Below, one piece after another: positions 1 to 13,690 of a stretch of 64,000 bases of DNA (position 1 is its first letter; each line of letters opens with the position of its first letter). The stretch is from Strix aluco (lineage: Eukaryota; Chordata; Aves; Strigiformes; Strigidae): positions 12,384,948 through 12,448,947 of the forward strand of contig NC_133948.1 in NCBI RefSeq assembly GCF_031877795.1, written 5' to 3'. The notes under the pieces were generated by a model. It searched no databases, was not told where the DNA came from, and saw only the letters and a list, made by a program, of their open reading frames with translations. The position numbers and the translations under genes are program-made.

Positions 1-3000
1 TATAGTTACACTCACTGCATATCTTAGCTTACCACTCAAAAAAAATAAACACGACACTCCATGTCCCTGAAATACGGTCTCCTGCTCTCAATACTGACAC
101 AAATACCTCTGAACCAGCTACATTTTGTTGATGGTTCAGAGGCTTATTTGCAACCATAAGAGCCAGAGGTCTACTTTTTCCAAAACAAAACTGAGATTCG
201 GGAAAATAATGGGGCAGCCAGGGAGAGTTGGGGCTACTGTGCAGAGGCCACCTCCAGCCCATCTTATGAGCTGAAGCATATAAGGTACATCCCACATTCA
301 CAGATCTCTGCAGTCTTATAAGTGGGCTTTAAGAAAGAAATTATCATCACAAAACTGTTTGGCTTATGCAGGGTAGACTTCCCCTTCAGTTGGTTGCCAA
401 AACTGAAGGCAAGAATTATTTATAGTACAACTTCTGTATGAAGATAATAAATAAAACCCACGGTAAAAAAGGCCAGTACACCTCCGGGTCCATAGCACAG
501 TGCCACAGGCCAGCCAAAAGGGAGAACACCAAAGAAACCCACAGATCTACCAAATGGCCTTAACGACGTGCTGAGACTTTACACTCATCAAACTGTACAC
601 GAGTTGTATACTATGGAGCCAATTGTCTACTTAGTGAAGTAGGGGTAGGAAGAAAAAAGTAGACAGAAGAAAAAGAGAAGATGAAGAGCCAAATATGCAA
701 CATTTGAGCAATGGGAAGAAGCAACAGAATGACAGGAACCAAGGAGCCATCTAACCGCAGCCCAGTTCCAGACACGCAAATTGGTTTAAGAATAAGGCAG
801 AAGTAGAACAAGAACAAGGTAACCATTCACGCAACAGGATCCCTGGTGCTGTGTGGCTTTGAATTCAAAAGCCACTTAAGAGAACAGACAACTTGAAGAA
901 GTTTAGTTTAACATAAAATTCAATAATTTTAATGTATGCTAACATGCTTCAAGATAAAGGCCACAGTTACCCAGATACAAAGATGTATGTGTTCATAGTA
1001 AATATTTTCTTTAACACATGCTGTCCTCTACTGTTGTGTAATATGCTTTCCTATTGTTCTGTGACTCTCTCTGGTAATAATACTACCACTTAGGTGGTGT
1101 TTCATAGCTATAGATCACACTGTGCTTAAGCCGGGGGGGTGTCATTATCTCTCTTTCACATACGGAGTTATGGAAGCACCTAAAGACAATATGAGTCCAC
1201 AGCAAGATTGGAAAACCAACTACGGTTTTATAAATTATAGTGTTAGCTTGCGTGTAAGAGAAAACTCAGGAGGTTTAAATGGGGTTTGCTGGCAGCATAA
1301 AGACTGTTTGAAAACACCCATGTAAAAAGCTCACCTTAATGAGCAAGCCAGGGATAAACATGGACAGAGACAAAGGAAAAATAAGGTGATAATGCTATGG
1401 CCATGGGTCAGAAAGAATCAGCAAGAGTCAGCTTAGCAGCTACAGTAGAAAGAGTTTGTGTTTTGTTCACACTGATGATATTCACAGTTGTGTCCCTGCT
1501 CTTTGAGGAGCTGATGAGTTTTCAGCAGAATCTTACACCAGGACCAGAGCACCCAAGACAGCTGAGCAAAAGGCTTGGGAAAAAGGGCTGGCTGAAGTCA
1601 GCTGCTGGCTATGTGGCTTTAGGGTCAATATTGGGGTGGGGGTTGACCTGTATCTGAGAAGTCTTATGTGCCATCCCTGTTCCTGTCCCCCTCCTCCTGC
1701 TGAAGATGCTGCTGCACTGAACCTGAAAGGTCTGGTTATAAATAGCTTCTCCCTGCAGCTCCTCAATGAGCCACTGAGGCGGAATGAGTCATCTCTGCCA
1801 GCTCCATGGCCCCCCCAAAACCGACTGCGTCAGGTTGGGAGCGTGGCTGCCAAAAGCAGTGGTACACACTGTTCTCTCTCAAAGGGCAGTGGCCTTGGGG
1901 GACAGGGACACTAAACAAACTAGCTCTACACTCATTACTCATAAGCACCCGAAAGCCACATCACTTTGTGAATAAGAATAATGTAAAATCCATCAAGAGT
2001 GCTTAGAAACTGACACTGGCACTTCAGCCCCCTCTGTCCACACCCTTATCCATGCCACCTTGGTTTTCAGCTGGAGCTTCTAACCTATTAATTAGTTTGT
2101 TATGGAAATGATTGAGCAGATCTCTGAAAGTGAACCTCTCAGTCTACTTACAAAGAACTTCTTACCAAGATTTGGTGACATTGTTCAGTGAATAGACACA
2201 GGAACAAGCAGGTGAGCTGGCAAAGCCTCACCTCTAGGTACCTCTACTAGGCACACCTCTGTATTTCCTATGAGAAAAGAAGATGAGAATTTTAACGAGA
2301 GAAGGCAGACTTAAATTTGCTTATTCCATTGTGAGAGAAATTCACCCAGGACCCACATCCTCTTCTAAACAAGACAATGCACGGAGCGGATAGACAGCTG
2401 TATCTCCTCCAGTCCTGTTCCAGGAAAGCAGTGTTCCCCTGTGTGATTTTCTGAACTTGCATACGACATCAGGTGCCCAGAATAAAGGAATTCTAGCAAT
2501 TATTTGCTTTGTTCATACGGGCTTTATTCAGAAGCAAATGGAGCTCTCCTGAAACATGTCCTTTCTTAAGCCTAAGACAATAAAGATAGATGTTTCATTA
2601 ACTTTAGGATAAACACCTTTGTCAGCAAGTAAAGGACAAGTCCTAGCCAAGATAAACATACCAATTTGCTGTGATTAGCAGAGATTGGAGGGGTTGGTAG
2701 TGAGTACTTATGGTGGAGGAAATAATTTAAGCCAATACTGGGTTAAAAGGAAGGAAAAATTATCAGGTAGGGAGGAGAATACAGAGCTGATGCCAAAGAA
2801 GAACACAAGCAGGGTCTGGAAGCCAGTATTACTGTCATTTAAAAAAGCAAGATCTGGAGATAGGAAGTGAGGAAATCTCCTAGTGCTACATTTCTTTCAA
2901 ATGGAGAGTTTAAGATAAAGTGATCAAAGTGATTCTGGTATGTTTTCCATACGCTAACTTTAATAGCTGTGACCTGTGGCTCACTCAAGCATTGTGTGAG

Positions 3001-6000
3001 AAGGCAAGCTCTGGACAACAGGATAGGCAATCAAGAATATCTTATAGTTCAGTTGAAGCCAGGTTTTGCAAGTAGAATCTTGAAAAATAAAATTCACACA
3101 TAGCTGTTATTGGAACTGAAAACTGGTAAGGTTGATGAAGATTCACACAAACAGAATAAACAGCAATATATTTCAGTTCCCTCGGTTTGTCAGCATTCAG
3201 TAGCTCTGACAAGAGCAATATTCCCCATCTACATGGCCACTGTAGTTCTGCAAGTGATCCCCGGCACTGTACTGTGTGACGGCAGAGGGTATGTTTGCTT
3301 TCGAGTCATGCTGTGATGCAAAGCGATGACAAAGCCTGGCAGATTTTTTGCTACCGGCAGAGGTGATACAGTGTTGTCTCAATGGAGGCAGAGGGTGATG
3401 CAGCTTTACATGAGCTGCCTTTTCATTTTCCTTCCAGTTTTTAATTCATCATCAGATCAACAAAATACATTCTGTTAAAAGTTAATGATATTGTTCTGAT
3501 AGAGTCTTAAAGCCAACCTACTTCAGAATTTTATAAGTTTATCATGTGCAGCCTCATCATTTCTATATTCATGTTGTCTGGGAATATTTTATCTTTGAAG
3601 ATTTTTTTTTTCTAAACAGAAGGGACTTACTCCATATAAGACCCTAAACCTTTAAAAGACACCTGTCCTGCTTTCTACCTTCTTCTCAGCACTTAGAAAG
3701 TTATTTACTAGTACCTAGCACCCATAAAAGGACAATTCTCCTTTCTGCTATCACCTCCAACCTCTCCTCCCTTTCTTCATTATTACCTCTTCTCTGTCTC
3801 CTAACAAGGATACAAAGAATATCTGTTTTCTCTTGCAATGTTCCTGTATCAGTGAGTAACAAGAAAAGATCTTCACCTCCTTACTTTTCACTGTGCAGAA
3901 GGGACAGGCTCATCACTATCTTTTCTCTCATCTCTAAATTTTGCCATTAGAAAAGATCTAGCCACGTTGCTATTGATCGCTATATTCCTCAGCCTCTCTG
4001 TGGAATCCAAGCTTTACAAAGGCTGTACAACTGCAGACTAATTGTGTCTCAAGGATGTATCTGGGTGGCACCTGAGTGCTGTTCCCAGCTCCTGTGTTGT
4101 ACAATGGCTAAGAAAGAAAATCGCAAAGGTCAATCCCTTGGTAACAATGTCAAACCCTTATCTTCGTATAATGATGGGAGAAGGACAGAACAGGTGAACT
4201 CCTGGAATTTCATGAACTTCTTAGCACTCTAGGATTTTTTAGTCTTGGTAATAACTGTATTTATCAATTCAGAAACTTAACACTTTGGTCCTTTGTTGTA
4301 TCTGAATCTCAATTGAGGTTATTTTAATCATAGCTGTAGTCCTGATACTTGCCACTTGGATGCAGACGTAGTAGCCAGTACAAGATACAGGACATAGAGA
4401 GATATCTCAAACATAAGAAAGCAAATTCTTTGCTCATTTGCAAAGATACAATTCCAATTACTTCAAGAGATATGGCCAGTGTACCCAGAGTGAGCATCTG
4501 TCCTAACAACGGGAGGGAATGCCAACGGCAAAGGCTACAGTGACTACTCCACAGCAGAGAGGATGGTGGTTCCCATACTTAAGAATTACAATATATATTT
4601 TTATTAATGAGCAAGAAAATAGTAAAAAGAAAATTAGGTATATGGGAGGCAAGAGCCTTAGTAAGGGTTGAGGTTCTGATGGGAGCAGGGGAAATACTGA
4701 TTAAATACAATTTCTTGCTTTAAATACTTGTAAAGGTCAACGCATCCCAAAACAGCCTTTCAGGACATGAAGAAAACCAAACAAACCAATTCCAACAGGT
4801 GTCCTAATTGTCCCAAGACTGTAAGACATCCTCTTGTTATCGCACACAACGAACTCAGAAATTAAAGATACCGAAACCAATGCAAATGAAGTAGCTACTG
4901 CTAGGAGAGGATGAGAACTTTGACAGGGCAGCTGAAGCAATGTAACTGCTGCTACCTGGAAAGGCCTGACATTTGCAATTGTCAAACAAGAAATGAGAGA
5001 GAGAAAGGATCTCTGAAAGTAGTTCCTTCTGTTGAACTGGTGTTTGCATGATCCTATCTATATCCTTTCTCACCTGAGACCAGGTACCTCTCCAACATCC
5101 AGGTCTGTTTCATGCTCATCTATGGCATTCTTTGGCTACTCCGAGCACGGGGAATTCCAGCTCCTAAAGACAAAAAGTAAAGAAGCAATTAGCTCAAATG
5201 CATCCATGGTATCAACTATCAGGTGGGTTCTCAGCCTTTTAGACTAGGATTATTCAAAGTATTATACTCATTCCCTAGAAAAGCAGGCCCTGGAGACTGC
5301 CTGCCAAGCTCTCCAGAAATGTACACAGACTTTCCTTAAACATCCTGAGGCAGGAAGTTTTCTGTGGGGCTTACACTTATCTCTCAGGTTGTGTAGTTTC
5401 CCAGGTTATCCCATGAAGAGCACGGTATACAAAGTGAATAGAGATAGTTAGATGTTTTTCATAAGCAACATCCGTTGCAATAGACAAAAACTCATGCTAG
5501 TCAAGTTCCAAATTGGACACCACACTTGAAAGCTGATGAAGGAAATACTTTAACTGAAAACTTCAAGGAACAGGGGAAACAGTTCAAAAAAAGCCAAATC
5601 AACCCAAAGCAGGTTCAGGTAAAAATAATGCAGGACTTATAATTCAACTCTATTTTCCTTCCTGCATCCTTCCACCATCATATTTTTTCTCCTGTCTGAT
5701 CACTGGATCCACTTTGCTTTCCTTTTGCCTATTCTACTGCATTAAGCAGAGATGTAGTCATTATACAATGAGATTTTTCTTAAATTACCAAGTGGCAAGA
5801 TTAAATTGTGTGTACGAGTAAAAGAAAAATTCTCCTGATGGAACTAAAAAGTCAAGCACAGGTAGTCACCTGCTGATGCCCAAAGGCACATCCAGTTGCT
5901 TGGCCATGCTGTAAGGGAAAAGCCATGCTGAGGTGTGCTGTCGTCCTATCCAGTTACAAGCAGGATTTTAGATAACGACAGGGACACAATCTGCTGTCAT

Positions 6001-6869
6001 TATTGCTTAGCAGAAAAACTTTATTTCTTTTAGGCTCTCCAGACATTTCAGTTTCTCTTAGGACCCAGTTTAAAAAAAAAGTGAAAGAAACTGATTATTC
6101 CACTGTGGATAGGAATATGAAGGATGTCACCATATGCATAGGATAAATATCCTCCTGTTGCAAACTTATATCAGTCAGTCACCATCATCTGGTCTGTGGG
6201 ATAAAAATGTCTCAGATACTGTGCACTCAACATCAGAATTGCCCATCTCATTTACACTGCTTACTGCTGTTGAGCAGGATCAGCCATGAACTATAAGGTG
6301 ATTTCTTGGTCAGCCAATTGCCCTTTCCTTTCCTTTTTTTCCCTTTTTTTTTTTTGGTATTGAACCTTCACCTCCTCCCTTTCTCCAATGTTAAATGTTA
6401 AAAAGTCTGAAGAGACAATGACACAGTCATGAGAATCACAAAAGAACTGATCGTGCTTGTGTTAGGAAATTAGATTGCTCTACGGAACTTTCAGCAGATC
6501 CTCTCCAATACTGCTTTTATACCTGTCTTTCGCTGATTTTGTTATACAGTATCAAAAAGACACTGTAGATCCACATCTGAATCTAGTGTCAATGCACTGA
6601 ACAGAAAGTCGCTTTGTCCCAAGGGAGAGGAGAAGGAGTGGGTAAAGAGCAACGAGAGAAAGGGAGAGGAGCACAGGGAAGAAAAGAAAGGCCAAGCAAT
6701 AGCTGGAAAGAAAAAAATCCTTTCTTTTTGCTCTGCGTACCTTGTCTTGTTTCTTTCTCACACTCAACTTGCCCCCTGTCCTCTCCCCTGGACAGTGAGA
6801 TAAAGTGATCTGCAGTACTGTGCGTAGCTGTGATTTAAATGGAAACTGAGTTCAAACCTGACTTTTCAA

Positions 6870-7160
6870 TTTCTAGAGCTTTGGAAGGGAACGGGAAGGA
6901 GGAAGAGCATCCCCGAGGAAGCAAGCCTTCTCCGGCAGAGCTGCTGCAGCAGCAAAGCTATTAATAAATGTTTGCAATCTTTTAATCATTCTGCTAAATT
7001 GCCATCGTGTTCTTGCAAACCCCATAGTGTGTCAGTGCAGCTGCCTCCTCCCGCCTGCCTCCCCGTGTTCGTGCATGTGAGCGAGGGGGAACATCAGGAA
7101 CATGCTCATATCCGAGGGCTGCTGCAGCGTTACAGGGAAAATGATTTTGACAAGTGACTT
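6870..7160. other. Possible conserved non-coding block
   Basis: A moderately GC-rich island in AT-rich surroundings, with CTGCTGCAG-type repeats near 6,940 and 7,120 and homeobox-like TAAT cores near 6,985. No convincing reading frame. The call rests on texture only and is weak. Confidence 0.2.
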
Positions 7161-7779
7161 TTTAAATCTTCCCTATTCCAAAGAGAGCAGCCTTATTAGT
7201 TACATCTATAAACCATATTTTAACCTGGTTTTCCTTCTCCAGCAAATCCTGCCTGCTTAATCAGACACTAAACTTTTCTTCCCATCTGATCTGTCAAGGC
7301 TTGGGACCTGCTACCCAAGAGGCCACATCTCTTGCGATGTGATAGCACTGTAGTCACAACCAGTTAGCAGTCACTCTGGCTTAAACAAAGATACTCTCAG
7401 CAACAGAACATTTTTGCCCACTTTATCTGACCCACTATGGAGTTGATAGTCATATCACTTCTCAGGCTTTTTCTACACAGTCAGTCAAAACATAAGTGGA
7501 CTGGAAAGCTGTGATCCTATTTATGGCAAAAGATAACATTTCAGGATAAAAAGGATTAATACTTTTAAATTAATTGTCTATTTGCCTCTTCATGTGCCTA
7601 GAACGTATCCATTATTGCTCAAACTAGGATATAACAGACAAAGCCACCTTCTAACGTCATGGTGGAGATCAGCTTAATCCTTTGTCTGTTCCCTCCCCCA
7701 GCTCAAACTCTCATCTTCGTCCTAATTATAATAGCATTTGAAATTATCACGGTTTAAAAAAAGATGCCAGCTTATATAA

Positions 7780-8260
7780 TATTCTTATTGCTTATTAATG
7801 ATTTCAGAAGGGAGAGCAAGTTCCCTTGCATTCTGGGAATTATGCAAACTAAGGCTGAGCCATACCTTGCTGGGCTCCACCAGTTTCTTATTTGGAAGCC
7901 TGATGCGTGAGGATTACCATGTAATAACAGATGTTAAGGCTTTTAGTGAATGACAGGCCTGCCGCACATACTTGAACAAGAAGACATGACAGGCGTCACA
8001 TTTCACAGTGATTAGCCTTGGGCACTTTTCAGAGGCAGAAGACTCTGAGGCGAAGTGACTTTAACCGCCCTGCAAGTGTGATAATCCCCAAGACAGCACA
8101 GCCTGAAGAGTTTGATTGCTGTTCGGCATGGGAGCTTATGAATAATAATAAAGAAAACATCAGACTGGATATTGGTGGCATGGTTACACGGCACTGACAG
8201 CCAGAAAGACGGTCTGTTTGGATATGAAGTCCTTAAGTCCATTACTTAATCTAAAGTTAC
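7780..8260. promoter_or_regulatory. Candidate enhancer-like block
   Basis: A motif-dense block. It has an octamer-like ATTATGCAAA near 7,840, three TGACAG (MEIS/PKNOX-type) cores near 7,950, 7,987 and 8,197, and several ATTA cores. There is no splice-compatible coding frame. Motif clustering of this kind is seen in developmental enhancers, but only cross-species conservation could establish it. Confidence 0.22.
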
Positions 8261-11200
8261 TTACACCCTGTCCTCTAAACATCACCTCCTTTATAAAGCT
8301 ATAATGTGTGAAAGACACTAAAGAACTGAACTTGAGAATTTAGTGTGTGTCCTTCAATTTTCTGTGTTTGTCACTGTGGTATCTTTCTGTTGGAGAATAC
8401 GGGGTAGAGTAGGAGGGAACATGAATGGGAGCAGGAGTCTGTATCTATGTTATAAACTGATGCATTTTTATTGAAAAATGAGCTTCAATATAAACTGACA
8501 CCATCAGTCTCTGATACTAACAGACAATTAAAAGACTAATGAAGCTGCTTGCCCCCATGAAACACCTGCACCCTGCAAGTCCCAAAAATAAAAGAGCTCA
8601 GTATGTATAATTTAAGTAGATTAATTAAATAAAATTATTTTAAAATTATTTTGTTAATGTCTGTGATGACTCACAGATGTTGATCTTACAATACTGGGTA
8701 ACATTATAATAACAGAGAAATAATAGAGAGTGTATATGCTTTTTCAAGCAAGGTTTATCTATGTAGCAATATACATAAAAATGTTGAGAGCTGAAGTTGA
8801 ATGTATGTTTTAGGGGAATCTAATAAACACTCAAAATCATCATCTTACACTTTTTTAAAATCCTACATCTTACAAAAAAGAACTTCATAATTATTGCTTA
8901 AATAGCTGTCCCTTTGTGAGCACAAACAAAGCTGAGGGAGTTTTGTTTTAGCCAAGTGGCTGGGGTGGGGTCATGAAGGAGAAGAGTCTGAACAAGTTAA
9001 AAGAATCAATCCATCTCCTGGAGACAAACCATCACATGTAGAAAATTTCCCATGTCAGCATATTTAGAAATAAACGGGGATGTCATGCAGACAGTGCTGG
9101 ACACTAAGTTCCAGTGCTGGGAGTACTGTCTCCTCCGATAGCCCTGCTATTTCATCAGCAGTGCCCCACCCTGCTATTTACCCTAGGAAGTCCCTTAGGT
9201 GCCCCTTACGGTATCAACAAAGAGGAGCCATGTTGTGCAAAACACTGGCTCCTGTGACACTACACAGTGAAAATCTTGCTACCTCTACAAATACTACACA
9301 GAGGGGAAAAAACCCAAAACCCACACTTAACTGGCTCCAGCTTAGTTTCCTGACCCATAAGCAGGTACTACTTCTGAGCAATGCACAGTCCACAACACCA
9401 ATTCTTGATGCGTCTCATGTTCTGTCTCTACACCATCTTGTACGTTGTTGGCTGGAAGAGTGGTACCTGGCTTGACACAGAGACCCAGGCAGCCTGGGGT
9501 GCTGACATACAACAGGCATATGCTGAAATGTGGGGAAAAGTGAGCTCCCTTAGGAAAGATGGAAAATGAAACCAGATGCCACCAGTACTGAGAGAGAGAA
9601 GAAACTAGATCTGATCCTTTAGATGACTGGATGGAAGCTGCTCATGTTCAGAGACAGTAGGACCAAATTCAGCTCTAATTAAGTCACTAATGTTACAGCA
9701 GGATAAACATGATCTTTTAAGCATCACAGGTATGAAACAGGGACAGAGGAGGTCACATAGCAACAACTGCTTGAGTTCCAGCATGAGCACTATGGAATTT
9801 TACTGAGGTGGCCTGAGGGACATGCCCTGGGTCAACTGCCCCCAAATCATCTCACTGTGGCAGATACAATCAAGCACTGCAAGAAGGTTGCTATGTGCTT
9901 CACCAGGAGCTTTAGCTTGGGACCAAGCAGCAGCAGGCAGAAGTCAGCTTAAGTGCCAGCTCAAACCCCCATGCCCTCAGGACGACTGGTGGAATCAGCC
10001 TAGCAAATGCAGCAAGATATTTTTTAGTTTGCTTCTGTCTTCATGGTGCACATAGTTAGGAGAAGTGACAAATATTTACAGTCTCTTTGACTCAGGTGCA
10101 AGCACATCTTTAGAAAACAAAAAATAATTGGACAGAATAAAAGCAAAAAGTCCCAGCAAGCTTCCCAAAATAGGTCAGATGCTCCCAGTGTTTTTTGTCT
10201 TCTTCAATCTATAACAGCCACTGCCTCTGGAAATCTGTTTGCACTTACTGGTCTTTGTGAGCACCCCCAGTCAGCACAGCAACAATAAAAAGAGTTGCTG
10301 TTGATTCTCCCCACCCAAATCTGCACTCATACACTGCACCCTGCTTGGGTTTTGAGGGGCTTTCACCTACTGTGCTGGTGGGCAGTGGGATGCTACAGCT
10401 AAAATTGGATCTAGGCAAAAACAGATGGGTGGGGAGGTCTCTGTCAGAGTGAGTCAGGCAAAGAGTTGAGACCCGTGTGCCCCAACTAGTCAGTGACTGA
10501 CATACTCTTTGCACCAAGCTGACACTGGTACAAGCCAAGACCCTGCAAGCCAAGGGGAGCCCTGGCCGTACCCCACCAAGCAGCTCCACCACAGCCCCCC
10601 TCCTCGCCTGCTCGCATTGCTGCTGCCCTGCCGGAGCCAGGCAGCAGGCATGGATTATATAAGGTTGTTCCAGGATGACTGTCCTCTCGCCTCAGCACCA
10701 CAGCTGTTGAGTGATGGATGCACTGGAAAATGTTTTTCATTGCCTCCCTCATTAGGGAGACAAGTGCTCTGCGGGAGGAATCTCTGATCCTATGCTGCTC
10801 TAGGCTGCTGGAGTTGAACATAAAGCCACGTAGAGAAAGGACTGTTCAGTATATGGCAACATAAGCAGATACATCTTACTGTAAAAGAGGACCTTGGCTT
10901 AATCTGCACATGGGAATTCAGGGGAAAGAAAAAGCAGAGAGCAAAGATCTGCAAGGCAAGCAACACTAGAAACATCATTTCTGTTTCAGAGTAGCCTCTA
11001 CAACAACTCAGATGTGAAGAAGGTGGTCAGGGTAGGCTATGTTTATGCTGTTAAGAGCTTCTATTATCTCAATTATTATATTATTTAAGTTCATTATAAC
11101 TCAATAATTGATTTGTAGCACCCCTTGAAGTAGAAAAAGGTTATCCTCATTTTGCCAATGTGAAACTGAAAGGGCTAGACTTTCATGCATATAAAGGTGC

Positions 11201-13544
11201 CCAACTCCCACTGAAATCAAAGGAAATTATGCACCTAAATATTTTGAGGATTTTTAATTAACAACAGAAATCAGTGGGGCAGTTAGGAATTTCAGGTCTC
11301 AGGCTAACCAGTCTACTAATCTTATATAATTGAAAGTGCTCTGCCCTTGTAAAAATCCTATTTTTTTTTTCTTTTTCACCTTAATTCAAATATCTCAACA
11401 TAGCCTCCACTCTTTGTCAGACACCTCTACTGTCTGTGCTTACCCACGGGTGATGTACTGGTTACTAAAGAGTCATGGGTTATTTTTTAGTTTTTTTTCA
11501 AAAGCTTCCTTCCCAGATAGGCAAGCTCAAGGGTTTGTTTTGTTGTTGTCCTCCCTATTGTTTGTTTGTTTGTTTCTAATACTTTCCCTTTGGTTTACCT
11601 GTGGTTGTTCCACAGGTTTCTGGAAATTTACTGAGCAAAAGTCTCACAGCATCATCAATGACAACCAGCCTTACGAACTGTGTCTTCTGTTTAAGTGTCA
11701 TCCAGCAGAGAACAAAACACTGAGTCCTGTCTCACTGGTGTGCTCTGAGATCTGTTATCTCTGAAAATACTGATCTCAAGCACGGGCTGGAAAGTGAATA
11801 AGACTCGCTGAGGCCATTCTTAAGTTTCTGCCAGTCTTTGCCATAACATTATGGAATGTTGTACGCCTCCCTATAGGTAGCAAGAAGTTAAAATCCCGCT
11901 GATGCTATGGGATTCTTTGTGAAGGAGCAATTTTTCAATTACACATAATTAATAGTAATTACCCTTTATCTTCAGAGACCAGAACAAAGAATAATTAATC
12001 CATTTTAACATCCCTGTTAAGGAGGTATTAAATATGGGTTTTTTACACAGCAGATTACATAGTAATTTACGTGGCCTACTGTTCGCTGTGTTCCTAATGC
12101 TGAAAGGAAAGAGAAAAGAGAATCCCGAACTATCTGAACTAATATTCTAGGTTTTGCCTTATTTTAATTAACTAGTTTGGAAACAGCTGTTTGCTTCTTG
12201 CAGCAGCTTGCTGCAAATGAAAAGTGTGCTGCCTACAGATCTCATAGATAGAAGCAGTTTTACTATACTTGATAATTAACAACATTCACGTGGACATTTT
12301 ACTGATATTTAACATGTATCTATGAGTAAAACATTTGCAATTATTCCCATTGCAGAGCTGGAGAAAATGAAGCTGGGAAGTTCAGGGCCAGCTTCTCACT
12401 TGGCACGCCACCTTTTTGCACTGCTCTTCACACACTGTTTTTTGCTGCACAGGAAGAGGCTCCCAATTCTGTGTTCATTCTAGACAGCACATGCCAAACT
12501 CATAGACACTTACGCCCTTTATCAGATCTTAAAATTTGGCTTCAATCTTCCAAAGTGGCTTCCAATTTCCGATATCTTAATGGAAGCTCACCTTACAACA
12601 CTTGGGATGTCTCTCAGAGCACACCGTCACTATTAATCTGAACTGAAATTTCCTGTTCTTGACTATTAAAAAAATAATAATCAAAGAAACGTGAATTTAC
12701 TATTTTGATCTTGAGTAGTCCAAGATCACACTGCAAGCCACTGAAAGAAGCAGAAACAGAATTTGCTTCAAACACATGGTTTTGCAAGACAAATATTCCA
12801 TGTGGCAGGATGACAGCAAAGATGAGGGCAGTGCTGCAGGCAGCATGCGTGGCAGCTCTGGCAGACAGACCAGCAGTCTCTGGCCCATGACAGCTTCGGT
12901 GCCCAGAAAGCTTATGATTAGTGATTACATGTAAAGGTGATAAAAAAGGACAGCTTCTATTCCTATGTTATTGATCTGAGGGATCCTGAGCTCAAAAGGA
13001 GGGAGTAGAGAGATGTAGAAAATGGGGGAGCAAAAAGGAAGGGACTGAAGGGAGGAGGACAACACCCCAAATGTTAAATGAAAGCATCTGCATGAAAGGC
13101 TCCAGGCCAACATGCTCAGAGAATGCACTCTTCTGTCTCAGTGACCTTGTGAAGATAAACTGAACAAAAAGCTTCAGGCAACATCAGACAGAGGATTTAA
13201 GATGCAGTTTTAATTTTGCCCAGATTGTTTTGTATTTTCAACTGCAGGGTTATCCGGGGATGCAATGTGCATACAGTGGAACAAAATGTAGTTGTCACCC
13301 CCAAGTCTGATACCACACCTGATGGCAAATTCAGTTCCGTGCTTCCAGGGGGAAGCAAAAAATCATGGTTTTGGCTACGCAGGGAAGATCAAATTGTGGT
13401 ATCATGAAGATGGAGCACCAGTGCATCCTAATTTTACTCCAGAACGTAATTAGTTGGCTACCTTATGCATGAGCAACATCCAAGACCTATACTCCAACAC
13501 AGTATTCACTGATACGCTGATTCCCTCTACTCACATTATGTCCT

Positions 13545-13690
13545 TGCTCTGTATCTCCAGACTGACAGCATTTTACTATGAACAAACTGTTTAATCCCCC
13601 TGTACCTCAGTTTCCTTATCTATAAAATGGAAATACCCTACCTAAAAAGAGTGCAAGGATTCACTAACGGATATATGTTTTTTCAGTGAA
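13545..13690 (+). repeat. MIR-type SINE fragment
   Basis: The stretch around 13,590-13,645 reads TTTAATCC...CCTCAGTTTCC...TATAAAATGGAAATA, which closely matches the conserved 3' half of the amniote MIR element. It is followed by a decayed CCTACC and GGATT portion as in the MIR tail. It is diverged and has no visible target-site duplication, as expected for an ancient copy. The 5' tRNA-like part is not recognisable. Confidence 0.7.

Noticed and set aside
9080-9475. 131-codon plus-strand open frame
   Set aside because: No recognisable domain, no Kozak context or CpG island; length is plausible by chance in 64 kb.
11080-11190. Possible second old SINE (TTATCCTCATTTTGCCAATGTG)
   Set aside because: Similarity to the MIR-family tail is short and decayed; not enough to annotate.
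11330-11764. 144-codon plus-strand open frame
   Set aside because: Hydrophobic, T-rich translation from low-complexity DNA; no conserved motif, splice partner or promoter.
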